A stretch of DNA of 64,000 nucleotides. Source: Dicaeum eximium. Lineage: Eukaryota > Chordata > Aves > Passeriformes > Dicaeidae. Below, in pieces: positions 12,231-21,888 of this stretch (its first letter is position 1; each line of letters starts with the position of its first letter). A program made the position numbers and the translations under genes. The stretch spans positions 7,224,429 through 7,288,428 of the forward strand of contig VWZP01002845.1 in NCBI GenBank assembly GCA_013396995.1, written 5' to 3'. The notes under the pieces are model-generated. The model was not told the DNA's origin, made no database searches, and was given only the letters and a program-made list of their open reading frames with translations.

Positions 12231-13787
12231 TATTTTCTTAACGCAGTTTAGCAGTAGCACATCTTAGTTAATCAAATATACACGATTCCTTAAGCTGATT
12301 CAGAAGTCTTTTGGGAACAAATATATATGGAAGCTGCCGTGTGAATTTTGACTGCTGTGCTGTAGCTGGTGCACAGAATTCCTGAAAAACAGAGAGTAAA
12401 ATGTGTTAAACCTCTGTCAGTGAATTTTAAGCTAACATGTCTTATCTTCTAGTTCTATCAAGAAAACTGTATTCATTTGTATAGTTAACACTAATTATTT
12501 CCTCTCTGTGGTAATTCATTAAATGTATGTCGTAACTTAAACACAGCAAGCAAAAAAAACAAGAAGAAACCACACTCCTGTCCTGAGAACTGCCAGACAT
12601 GTCTCTCTTCATTTTCCTCTCCTGATTTGTAAAGCCACAGGTAGCATGTTTTCTCCTTCTTAGAGGAAACATCGTTCTCATCAGACAAGTCACTTTTGAG
12701 ATGGAAAACTCAAAATGTACTCAGAATAGTCACTGAACCACACAGTTGGGAAGCTTAGCTGACTCTCTGTAGAATGGATAAATCCATGAAGTAGTAAAAT
12801 TCACTCTTCCTATAGAGAAATTTTTCCTCCCAAATTGGAAGTGAAAAGTATTGTGTAAATGGTTCTGTAGGATTTTGTGGTCTCATGAGAATGGATTTTA
12901 TTTGTAAAGACACAGTGAATGTATATGTGAGGAAGGATATTTTTATTTTTGCTTGCAATAAAGAAGATTTTGTAGATTGCTTCAAAATGTACTTATTTTA
13001 CATCTGTGGCAAAATTTCTAAATGGGACCAGCAGGTTTCAGTTAATTTTTGGTGTCTCAATATCATTTTTGCTGTGTCTCATGAGATGCAGTGATTCATG
13101 GAAATCTATAGGAGTTGCAACCACAGAGGACTTCATGTCACGAAAGGAAGAGATGGAGTCAGAGTAAATATCTGCTCTAAAGCCAGAGGTACATTTCTGC
13201 TAGACTGAATTAGAGAACTTACTGGCACATCTCCATAAACATGACTCTGTACTAGGAAATAGTTAATCTTTTATTACATTGGATAGCCTTGTGGGATTGC
13301 TTTAGTGATTCATTATAGGAATCAAAGTAAATTCTACAGTATTGTGCAGTTTGGCTCATCCAGTTGGAAAAAACCCTAATGATCAAAAAAGCATGTGTTC
13401 TTACTCAGATATGTTTTATGACATGACTGTAAAATGTACCTACCACAGTTTTTCATTGTTTCACAGACAATAAGCACAGACATTTTCAGGTTTCTATTGT
13501 TCTGCAGCTAAAGCCATGAATGTCCCCTTGCTCATTGACATGAGTGACAACTGCATTTACAGCTACCAAAGAGGCATGATTAATTACCATGCTTCATCAA
13601 TAAAGTTTATTCCTTAAACCTATAGAAATTATAGCATTGCATTTGAGACAGGGGTCTGAAGAGTATGTCAGCTTTTCAAACATAAACAACAATGTCTGAG
13701 AATTTATAACTTGGCAGAAAGGCCTTTTTGAACTACATCTGAACATTTATGCTAGTAGTCCAGAAATCATTTATTTTCTGATATCTG
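12231..13787. other. Noncoding stretch, nothing recognised
   Basis: AT-rich unique-looking sequence. Several short open frames on both strands (for example 12442-12693 minus and 12885-13094 plus) have no recognisable domain or exon boundaries. Confidence 0.5.
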
Positions 13788-13856
13788 CTGGCCTTACTCA
13801 GACAAGGTAGTGCTTCAAATGCACAAGTTCCATTCATTTCAATGGGAATAAACAGG
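13788..13856. mobile_element. Possible remnant of an ancient amniote DNA-transposon-like repeat
   Basis: The stretch GGCCTTACTCAGACAAGGTA followed by CATTCATTTCAATGGGAATA resembles the phrases found in old nonautonomous repeats of turtles, crocodilians and birds (activity in the form 'ACTTCAATGGGA' next to 'TACTCA'). The match is short and from memory only. The family is not determined. Confidence 0.3.
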
Positions 13857-13907
13857 TAGGAAAGATATTCTGAATTATTTAAGAACTTGATTTCAACAAC
13901 TTAATTC

Positions 13908-14327
13908 CATAAGAGGAGCAGCTGAGGACACTTGGCTTATTCAGCCTGGAGAAGAGAAGACTGAGGGAAGACCTCATTGCAGTCTGCAGCTTCCTCGTGA
14001 GGGGAAGAGGAGGGGCAGGCACTGATCTCTTCTCTGTGGTCACGAGTGACAGGGCCTGAGGGAATGGCCTGAAGTTGTGTCAGGGGAGGTTTAGTTTGGA
14101 TGTTAAGAAAAGGTTCTTCACCCAGAGGATGGCTGGGCACTGGAACAGGCTCCACAGGGAAGTGGTCACAGCACCAGCCTGATGGAGGTCAATAAGCATT
14201 TGGACAATGCTCTCAGGCATGTGAGGTGATTTTTTGGGTGTCCTTCAGAGAGCCAGGAGTTGAACTTGATAATACTGATAAGCCTCTTCCAACTCAGGAT
14301 ATTCTATGATTCTGTGAGTCTATGATT
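13908..14327 (+). mobile_element. 5'-truncated CR1 LINE fragment, 3' end
   Basis: About 420 bp of CR1 3' region in sense orientation. It starts in the block reading GAGGAGCAGCTGAGG, then TTCAGCCTGGAGAAGAGAAG. It runs through the conserved 'TTAGTTTGGATGTTAAGAAAAGG...TTCTTCACCCAGAGG' and 'GGCACTGGAACAGGCT' regions and ends in TCTTCCAACTCAGGATATTC plus TATGATTCTGTG. The tail variant (AACTCAGGATATTC) is of the CR1-X type, as far as I can recall. Such 5' truncation is normal for CR1. The element has no coding capacity left. Confidence 0.93.
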
Positions 14328-16223
14328 TTCAGGAAAAAAACTAGAACAAAAAAAGGCATACTTTTATTTTAGCAAACATTTTAAATTGAGATTTATTGAA
14401 GAAATAATGGAGGGTGAAATTTAAATATTACTGATATCTGAAGAAGTTTTCAAATTGAATCCCATCTATTCAGATCTGTATTTAAATGTATGTAGCTACC
14501 TTTTGGTAGGCACTTCAGATTAACAAGCTGTATTTTTGTTTGAATTTATTATAATCACATTTGAACAGTGCTCTAGTAATAGTGAAAAAGGTTCATTCCT
14601 ATTATGCCTGAGAGAATAGAGGTTTTGTAGAACCCAGTGGAATTGCAGGCTTGCTGTTTCTTACAGGAATGACTGTTTGCAGGAAAGGAGAGAATCTAAG
14701 GATTGGATAGCTTGTCTTAAATTCCCAGGTGTTTGAGTAATTCTTTGCCAGTAATTCAATTTAAAATTTCCTGAATTTTCATATCCAAAGGCTACCATGT
14801 GGTCAAGGGAAGTGTCCATCTTGCCTTACAGTAGAAAAATCCAGACCTCTCTGGACACCATCTGCTTCTTGTTTTTTTGGAATTTCCTTATATTTCTCCT
14901 ATCTGTGGACATTTCCAAACCATACTTTCCCAGTTAATCCCCGCACTAAGCACTAAACTCCTGTTAAATTTTGAGCTGCCATTTGGCATACTAATTGAAC
15001 AGCAAGGCTTAACATATGCTTTGAATGTAGCTACAGCCCTGCAGTTGTCAAATAACTGCCACGATGTTCCAGTCTCTTTAGAGCAGATAATTCACTGTAT
15101 TAAATGTTTCAATGAGAGGAACAGTTCAAAAACACACCCACTGCAGTTATAACACCAACTGATAAATAACTGAGAAGATTTGAATCTCTGGTTTCTGAGT
15201 GCCAGTAATGCTCCATTGCTAGTGTGCCTGATTGAAGAGGGGTTATTATAAATCAGAGATTACACAAAACAGATATGTGGCTCATTGGCAGGTACTTTTC
15301 CATTTACAAGCATAGGAGTTTGTACAGATCTAAAAGTGAACCAGAGTATAAAATGCTATGGAGAGATAAAAAAAGAGAAGTTTTTGCAATCTGTTGAGAG
15401 CAATGGTCAGCTACAACTTTACTCAGCCAGTGAAAGCTTGAGCTGTAAGAAACCCAAGTCATACACAAGCTCTCATGTTGCCCCGCAGTAGGGACCAAAT
15501 TATGGCCCTCTGAGCCATTTGTGTGGATTTGCTCACATTTACTCTGTGCAGGATATTGTAATGTAACAGAGAGTTGCCATATTCTTTCAAGAACTACTCT
15601 GTGACACTGTGAGAAAAATTATACTGTCTTGTTGGCTTGGATTAAACTGAAGTGCCCAATTCTTTTCTTTCATTTCTTTCTTCCCAGTGGTCTGGGATGA
15701 AATTGGGTCATCTCAGAGCTTTTTTAAAAAAATTGGGTTTTGTACCCTTCTCTTAGTTTCTATGATTCAAACCTCACTCCTCTCATTAACAAGTACTAGA
15801 ACAAAAGGTAACAGCTACAGTGCAGCCAGCATAATTATCTTTCCCACTTCAGGTGTTGATTCTGCAGTTTGATTGACATGAGTGATAAAACTCACTTGTG
15901 CTTGAGCCGTTTGCAGAAAGGGAATCTTAGAAGCATGGCATGTCCTTGATTAATAGCCCACTATAAAATTAATGCCCTGTGTTGTATTTTGGTTTAGTTT
16001 GATTGATTTTAAGTAAAAAATGAATACTTAGTAAATGCACAAACTAAAATATATACACTGGTGTTTGATGTTTGGCTTTCCGTGCTGAGAGACTGCAAAA
16101 TCTAAGACTTTCCATGATGGAAACAATTCAGGAGTCTACAGTGCCCATGTCTCTCTTGCTTAATAATGAATTAACTCCAGAACCTCAAGGTGGTTTGGAA
16201 CACATTTTCTTTTCCACTATTTC
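14328..16223. other. Noncoding stretch, nothing recognised
   Basis: AT-rich unique-looking sequence between two CR1 fragments. No repeat family, RNA gene or credible exon was identified. Open frames at 14877-15152 and 15285-15491 have no recognisable domains. Confidence 0.5.
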
Positions 16224-16397
16224 ATGAAGTGTGAGTTGTTGCAATCTTTTTTTTCTGCAGACATTACTGGCAGTGCTACACCACATCTTCTTATTGATAT
16301 GGTAAAGATGATGGAAAGGAAACATGGAATTGAAGTAGGTCACTGTTCTTCCTTGTTGCAAAAAGTTTACAAGAGAAATATTGTGGACCAACTTTGA
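16224..16397 (+). other. Unassigned 57-codon open frame with an internal strong splice acceptor
   Basis: An ATG-started frame runs from 16224 to a TGA at 16395-16397. A strong acceptor-like site (T-rich tract plus CTGCAG) ends at 16260. From there the frame continues as ITGSATPHLLIDMVKMMERK and on to the stop. The residue mix looks protein-like, rich in helix formers and without low complexity. A possible donor (GAA|GTAGGT) lies near 16334. I do not recognise the family. It could be a real exon, a pseudogene exon or coincidence; a frame this short is common by chance. It lies immediately upstream of a CR1 fragment but is not obviously part of it. Confidence 0.2.
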
Positions 16398-16451
16398 ACA
16401 GTTACAGAACCAGGACATGATAATACCTCTTGGGAGCTCTGCTCCAATAAT

Positions 16452-16927
16452 TCTTTCAAAGACTGTGGCTCTGATGGAAGGTAGGATGGCCCTGCAAAGA
16501 GACCTGGAATGGTTGGATGGATGGGCAGAGTCTAACAAGATGAAGTTTAACAAGTCCAAGTGCCAAGTCCTGCATTTTGGCCACAGTAACCCCCTGCAGT
16601 GTTACAGGCTGGGGACGGTGTGGCTGGACAGTGCCCAGGCACAAAGGGACCTGGGGGTGCTGGTGACAGCCGGCTGAACATGAGCCAGCAGTGTGCCCTG
16701 GTGGCCTAATNAATACAGGTTGGACATTAAGAAGAAGTTTTTCACAGGAAGAGTGATTAAGTTCTGGACTAGTCTGCCCGGGAAGATGGTGGAGTCACCA
16801 TCCCTGGACATGTTTAAGAAAAGCCTGGATGTGGCACTCAGTGCCATCGTCTAGTTGAGGTGTTAGGGCTGGGTTGGACTCGTTGATCTTGAAGGTCTCT
16901 TCCAACCTTGTGATTCTGTGAATTCTG
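16452..16927 (+). mobile_element. CR1 LINE fragment, internally deleted at the single N
   Basis: Sense-orientation CR1. The 5' part (about 16452-16706) covers the C-terminal region of the CR1 reverse transcriptase ORF and translates with residues such as LQRDLEWLDGWAESNKMKF and QAQRDLGVLVTAG. The 3' part (about 16716-16927) begins at GGTTGGACATTAAGAAGAAG and runs to the usual end, TCTTCCAACCTTGTGATTCTG. Between them, where other CR1 copies carry several hundred bases (roughly 450-500, by comparison with the usual CR1 order), there is only TAATNAATA with the ambiguous base at 16711. The element is therefore either deleted or misassembled at that point. Confidence 0.92.
16711..16711. other. Single ambiguous base (N), probable assembly join
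   Basis: The only N in the window. It falls exactly at the discontinuity inside the CR1 copy. A one-base N at a structural break suggests a closed scaffold gap or consensus conflict rather than an ordinary low-quality base. Confidence 0.7.
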
Positions 16928-18573
16928 AAAAGAGCACACATGAATAACAAGCCATCACATGTAGTGTAAATGAAGTGAAGTAACATATGACAATTTTTTG
17001 TCATATCTTAAGTACATATATATGGCATAGCACGCTTCCTGTGATTTGGTAGTGGTGGCAGCTCAGTAACTTCTCTTGTTCAAGTAACTGCTCTTGTTCA
17101 AGCAGCAACCTTCCAGAGAGCACACCCCAGCTGCCAGCATCTGCTGACCTTCTAGAAAGCCAGGCAAAAAACAGGAGAAAATGAGAGTAGAAACCCAGAT
17201 CTACTCCCACAGTTTCACTGAAGCAAATTATATTGCAAAGGGCCTAGTTAGGGGATGTTAGGGGAAAGACTGGAAAGCAGGCTTAAAGGGGAATATAATT
17301 TTATGCTTAGCTACAATGCAATCGACCTCAGAAAAAATGGTAAAGAAATTAATTTAGATGATTATATGTATGTAATAGATAATTATATATATTTACATAA
17401 TATATATATAATATGTATATTTTGTACATTTATAAAACATTAATATTTTACATAATATTCTATATGAAGATTTTATATTTTTATAGTAAAATTATTTATT
17501 CATGTGATCTATTGTAAAAACTATATTTATATAATTTATACATTACTTCTATATGGAAATCTTTAGGATTAGTTAGCTAGCTGTTGTAGCAGAACTAAAA
17601 AATTAAGGAAGCAATGAAATAAATTAATGGGAATGAGACTGCAAGTCTAGTGCTAATAGAAAAGCAAAGGATGTTTATTTAAAAGAAAAATGGAAATGCG
17701 ATAATTTAAAGTGCAAAAAAAGAAAATCTTGAGAGTAAAATACATATGAAAGGCTAATAGAAAAATATATATGAGTTTTGGGGGGACTGGCTAACTATGC
17801 TAATATGTAAAAATGGTATTAGGTTTCAGTCCCACTGATAATAAGTTTAAGAAGTAAGGAGGTTTAAAAAATGCTGCTGTCTTAAATATCCTTGTTCACT
17901 AGCTTTATGCTAATAAATGGATTTTTGAAGAAATTTGTTAGAAACCAGAGTGATTCTGTAAAGACCCCAGTCTCATTGTACTACTACGGCAATTGTAAAT
18001 GCAGAGCTCAGTTTATGGAGAAACTTTTAAGGGTCAGGATTTTGCTGACCTTTGAAAGCAACAAACACAGCACCTGATGATATGTTCTCCAGCTACTGCT
18101 GAACCTAAGTTTCAGGGAGTGACCCAGACATGAAAGAGCTTTGACACTGGCAGATCAAAACTGCAGACAAATATCATCTCTTTGCCTCCTGCTCCTCCTC
18201 TTTGGGCTGGTATCTGTTATCTCTTGTCTCATACTTTGCATGAAACACAGCCCACCAAGTCTAATTCTCTAGTTAGGTGCTTCAGCAATGGCTCACTGAA
18301 ATGTAGGTCCCTGGCACTGGGTGGGCAAAAAAAAAAAAAAAAAAAAGGGGGGAAAAATTCCATCAGCCTTAAATAACTGAAGTTTCCTGAAACTGGAGAG
18401 AGAGACTTCCAGTACCTTTGAAAATCCACAGAAGTTTCAGCCAGACAGACTTCAGGATTTCTCTTCATGACAGTATGAGAAATTCAGGCCCATTCAGAAG
18501 GTGAGCAGTCCATGAAGTCATGTTTCTGTCTCTTTGGCTGAAAGCCTGGGAACCTAATGGGAATGGAATTTAC
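16928..18573. other. Noncoding stretch with AT-rich tract and A20 run
   Basis: At 17065-17100 an 18-bp unit (AGTAACTTCTCTTGTTCA, one mismatch) is tandemly duplicated. At about 17350-17560 the sequence becomes almost pure A/T with TA-rich segments. A run of 20 A followed by G6 lies at 18327-18352. No gene was recognised. Confidence 0.55.
17350..17560. repeat. AT-rich low-complexity tract
   Basis: Dense TA/ATT runs such as ATAATATATATATAATATG with almost no G or C. This is low-complexity AT-rich DNA, not a clean microsatellite. Confidence 0.8.
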
Positions 18574-19025
18574 TGGAGCAAATCCAGTGAAGGACCACAA
18601 AGTTGATACAGGGATTGGGAGGATCTTTCATAGCCAAAGAGGATGTTAGAGCTAGAACTTTCCAACCTGGAGAAGAGATACTCAGGTGGATTTTAGCAGT
18701 GTGTATAAGTACCTGAAGGGAGGGAATGAAGATCAGGGAGCCAGGCCCCTGTCAGTGAAACCCATTGACAAGGGACGGGGCTGTGGGCACAAACTTAAAG
18801 AGGGGAGATTCCGTCTCAACATCAGGAGAAATTTCCTGCAAGGGTGATCAGGCAATGGGATAGGTTGCCCAAAGAGATTGTGAGGTTTCTGTTCTAGGAG
18901 ATATTCCAAATCCATCTGGACATGATGCTGACAACTGGCTGTAGCTGATCCTGCTTGAGCAGAGGGGCTGGACTAGTTCATCTTACAAGCTCCCTTCCAA
19001 CTTCTCTCATTCTGTAGTTCTGTGA
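18574..19025 (+). mobile_element. 5'-truncated CR1 LINE fragment, 3' end
   Basis: Sense-orientation CR1. The order of conserved blocks is: GAAGGACCACAAAGTTGAT, CCTGGAGAAGAGATACTCAG, TGTATAAGTACCTGAAGGGA, a stretch with GGGCACAAACTTAAAG, the GATATTCCAAATCCATCTGG block, and the end GCTCCCTTCCAACTTCTCTC plus TTCTGTAGTTCTGTGAT. Its subfamily differs from the copies at 13.9 kb and 16.5 kb, because the 3' UTR has the CTGGACATGATGCTGACAAC and GCTTGAGCAGAGGGGCTGGA modules. It has many substitutions and no coding capacity. Confidence 0.93.
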
Positions 19026-19366
19026 TCTCCTGCATCTCAGTGGCCTCACCTGCCCCATCAGATATGGAACGTATGGATCATAAACACAGCACCCACTGCT
19101 GACATGGTAGCCCTGTAACTAAGGGCACTGCCCCAGCCCTGGACCCACCTCCCCAGCATCCCTGAGCAGCTCCTCCTAGCATGTCTTCACAATGTTGTAT
19201 TTTAAATTGAGATTAGCTTGCAAGCAAGAGGAATGTTCAGGCCATCCAGATGGGTAAGGCAGAACCCAGCTTTTCCCTCTACTCTCCCCTTTTTAAAAAC
19301 TCTTTGTTTTTATCCATAATGACACGTGTGCATCCAAGACAGCAGTTCCTGGGACACCTTGCTGTG
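19026..19366. other. Noncoding stretch, nothing recognised
   Basis: Unique-looking sequence between two CR1 fragments. No exon, RNA gene or repeat family was recognised. Confidence 0.45.
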
Positions 19367-19432
19367 TCATAGAATCACTGTTTGGCTTGGAAGGGTCCTT
19401 AAAACTCAGCCAATTCCAACATCTCTGCTTCT
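19367..19432 (-). mobile_element. Short CR1 3' end, antisense
   Basis: TCATAGAATCACTG, then TTTGGCTTGGAAGGGTCCTT, then AAAACTCAGCCAATTCCAAC, is the reverse complement of a CR1 3' terminus. Only about 65 bp can be followed. To the right the sequence turns into a CpG-containing, GC-richer segment (19440-19520) that I cannot assign to CR1. Confidence 0.85.
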
Positions 19433-21350
19433 TGTATGGGTGTCCGTGTATCGGCTCACAGCGGGATCGGGAGCGAGCGCCTTCTTCAGTGTCGGGGGTC
19501 TGGTTGGCTTTGGGCCCTTGGCACAAGTTCAAGTCCCAGCACTCCTGGGAAAAGCAAGTCCTGATGTCCCAGACCATCCAGAGAGGGAAGATAGAGGTCA
19601 GTCTTGCCACAACAGGGCACAGCTATTAAGGAACTCCCTTAGTAGGAAGGGTAAGGAGCTCCCTTCCAGCTAAAAACCTGCACATTCCTCAGGGCAAAAC
19701 CAGCTTTATTCTGTATTTGAGCCATCCTGTCTTGCCTGGCCCAGGGTAAACACTGCCTCATGCTGCTGTCAGTACAAATGCAAATAGCAGGCTGTGCCCA
19801 GAAACCAGCCAGTGACAGGAAAGCAAAGAGAAAGGAGACCAAGCAACCCTTTACAACTCTTAATCTGTTACTAGCTTTTTAAGCTAGAATTTGACAGTCA
19901 ACAAGGAGAAAGGTACAAGTGCTGCACTAGGGATGACATAGACACATTTTTAATGATTGAAAGGCTCTGACTCAATGAGGTAGCAACTTTTTTGACATTA
20001 TACATCACAGTATATCAAGGTAAGTTTGGGGGACATCCCATACACAAGCCAGTTCTTTTCTGACTCAATCTTTCCTAAAGTTTTCTAAAAGTTCCAGATT
20101 GAGCCAGACAGACTAAATCCTATTAAAGTCAGTGAATTCATGTAAAAAGGAATGTTCCTTGGACTACAATAAGGTTTCCTACCAATTTTCCTTTGATTAT
20201 ATTACAGATGACAGTTTATAATAGAACTGCAGACTATAGTAACACGGAAAAAACCCATAAAATTTAACATTTATATTTTTCCAACTCCTTGTCAGACATC
20301 AGAGGGATTTAAAAAATTTAGCAAGGAATTTACAGCTTGACACAATCACATGTGCAGTAAAAAGAATATAAATATCAAAAGTAATCTCCTTCATTCCATC
20401 CTTCCCCCATCCTTGAAAAGAAGCAAATTGGAGAAGTATTAAAAAATAACTTGGACTCCCAAGGTGAAGCTGATAATAAATACAAAAAGTCACAGGGAAA
20501 CAATTTTTTTCACTGTATGAGAAGGCTCAGCCTGTATATTGTCTATATGTCAATGGAATACTCTTTCTGAAAAATCTGTGCATAATGTGTCTACCACCTT
20601 CCTTTTTTTCCTATAAGTAATTCTATACATGGGCCAAGGAGCTTTAAGAAGAATTTGGGTTCCTTCAAAGAGCAGCAAAACATTTAAACCTCATATTTCA
20701 GCTGGGAGCTTTTCTATGAATAGCTCATTAAAAACTGCAGGTGTACCCACTCGAGTATTTCTGCGTGGGAGCAACTTTAGGCAGGTGGATTGTACAAGCA
20801 ACTTCTCTGAGAACATTCACATGAGTTAAATTATGCTGTTGAAAATCCATGGCCTGGGTCAGTAACCAAATCACCGTATTTTCCATGGCATTCTCGGTGG
20901 CACAGGTGGTATCACTGCATGGAGAATACTCATATTTCTTTGGTGTTGGTTCCTTTACAGTAGTGCTTTACACATTCAACACACAGCTCCTTTGTACCTC
21001 TACCTTTTGGTAAAGGGTGTAGCACTGTTTTACTACATATATTTATTTTCTTTTGTTAAAAACTAAGCAAAGGCATTCAAATTGTCTCTGAGATTATTTT
21101 TTAAAAAGTTATTCATGTATATTAAGAATAATTATATATATATACCCATATTATACAGCTTGCCTCATGTTAAATTAATAGACACTTTGAGTAGAAGACA
21201 TATGGAACAAGAAAACAGCATGCAAGAAATAGTTAAAAGCATGAGCAAATTCTCAAGATTACTACAGTCTATTGGTAAACATTAAGCTCAGATAAATATA
21301 GAACTAAAATGTCTTATCAGATTCCCTGTAAAATGAATTTTTGGAACAAA
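19433..21350. other. Noncoding stretch; GC-richer segment then AT-rich sequence
   Basis: 19440-19680 is GC-richer, with a few CpGs and a degenerate direct repeat TAAGGAACTCCCTT / TAAGGAGCTCCCTT at about 19627 and 19649. It might be part of an unrecognised repeat. From 19850 on the sequence is AT-rich and unique-looking, with nothing recognised. Confidence 0.45.
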
Positions 21351-21355
21351 TAGAA
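21351..21355. repeat. 5' target-site duplication TAGAA
   Basis: TAGAA directly precedes the LTR start and is repeated exactly at 21884-21888 directly after its end. This marks an intact retroviral-type integration. Confidence 0.9.
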
Positions 21356-21883
21356 TGTCCTGGGTTGAAGTATATTCTGTTACCATCTTCATGAACTGTT
21401 AGAATAAGTGGTGTTTTCCTTGCCTACTCCCCCTGGGCTATCTGCTGTTAATGGGCCATCAATACCTGGTCCCATGACTCAGAGATAACACCCCCCTAGA
21501 CTACCTCCTGTTAATGGCCCATCAGTGCCTTATCTCATGACTCACCATCCCATTGTGAGATGCTCCGCCCAGAGGGAGGAACCAACCATTCCATCATGGA
21601 TATAAGCTGAAATCCTGAACACCACGTGGGCACTTGCCTACTAGACTCCCAGAGGGAAAGAGCTACGGCCGGACTTCCAGACCTTTCTTCCTACAGGATC
21701 ATCGCGTCAACAGAACTGCTTCACTTAAATTGCCTCCACCATTAGAGTGTCAGGTTGTATTTCTGACTTTGTTAGTATCCTTGTATTACTGCATTTATTT
21801 ATTTTTTTTTCTTTTAATTTTCTTCCATTAAATTATAATTCTGACTTGTGATCTCCCACTGGTTTTAATTTCAAACTAGTACA
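21356..21883 (+). mobile_element. Solo LTR of an avian endogenous retrovirus
   Basis: The 528-bp block begins TGTCCTGGGTTGAAG and ends CAAACTAGTACA, so it has the retroviral TG...CA ends. It is flanked by perfect 5-bp duplications (TAGAA). Internal signals are in LTR order: a duplicated U3 block, a TATA-like TATAAG at 21601-21606, and a polyadenylation-like ATTAAA at 21827-21832 in a T-rich region. There is no internal retroviral sequence on either side, so it is a recombined solo LTR. A 5-bp duplication is usual for ERVL-type and some other ERV classes; the class assignment is therefore tentative. The start TGTCCTGG is common among passerine LTRs. Confidence 0.92.
21438..21563 (+). repeat. 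63-bp tandem duplication in the LTR U3, each copy with TGACTCA
   Basis: Two diverged copies (about 21438-21500 and 21501-21563) share CTGTTAATGGSCCATCA and CATGACTCA at a constant 63-bp offset. TGACTCA occurs at 21475-21481 and 21538-21544. TGACTCA is the AP-1 consensus. Repeated enhancer blocks in U3 are a known feature of retroviral LTRs; binding here is inferred. Confidence 0.85.
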
Positions 21884-21888
21884 TAGAA
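21884..21888. repeat. 3' target-site duplication TAGAA
   Basis: Exact repeat of 21351-21355 immediately after the LTR end. Confidence 0.9.
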
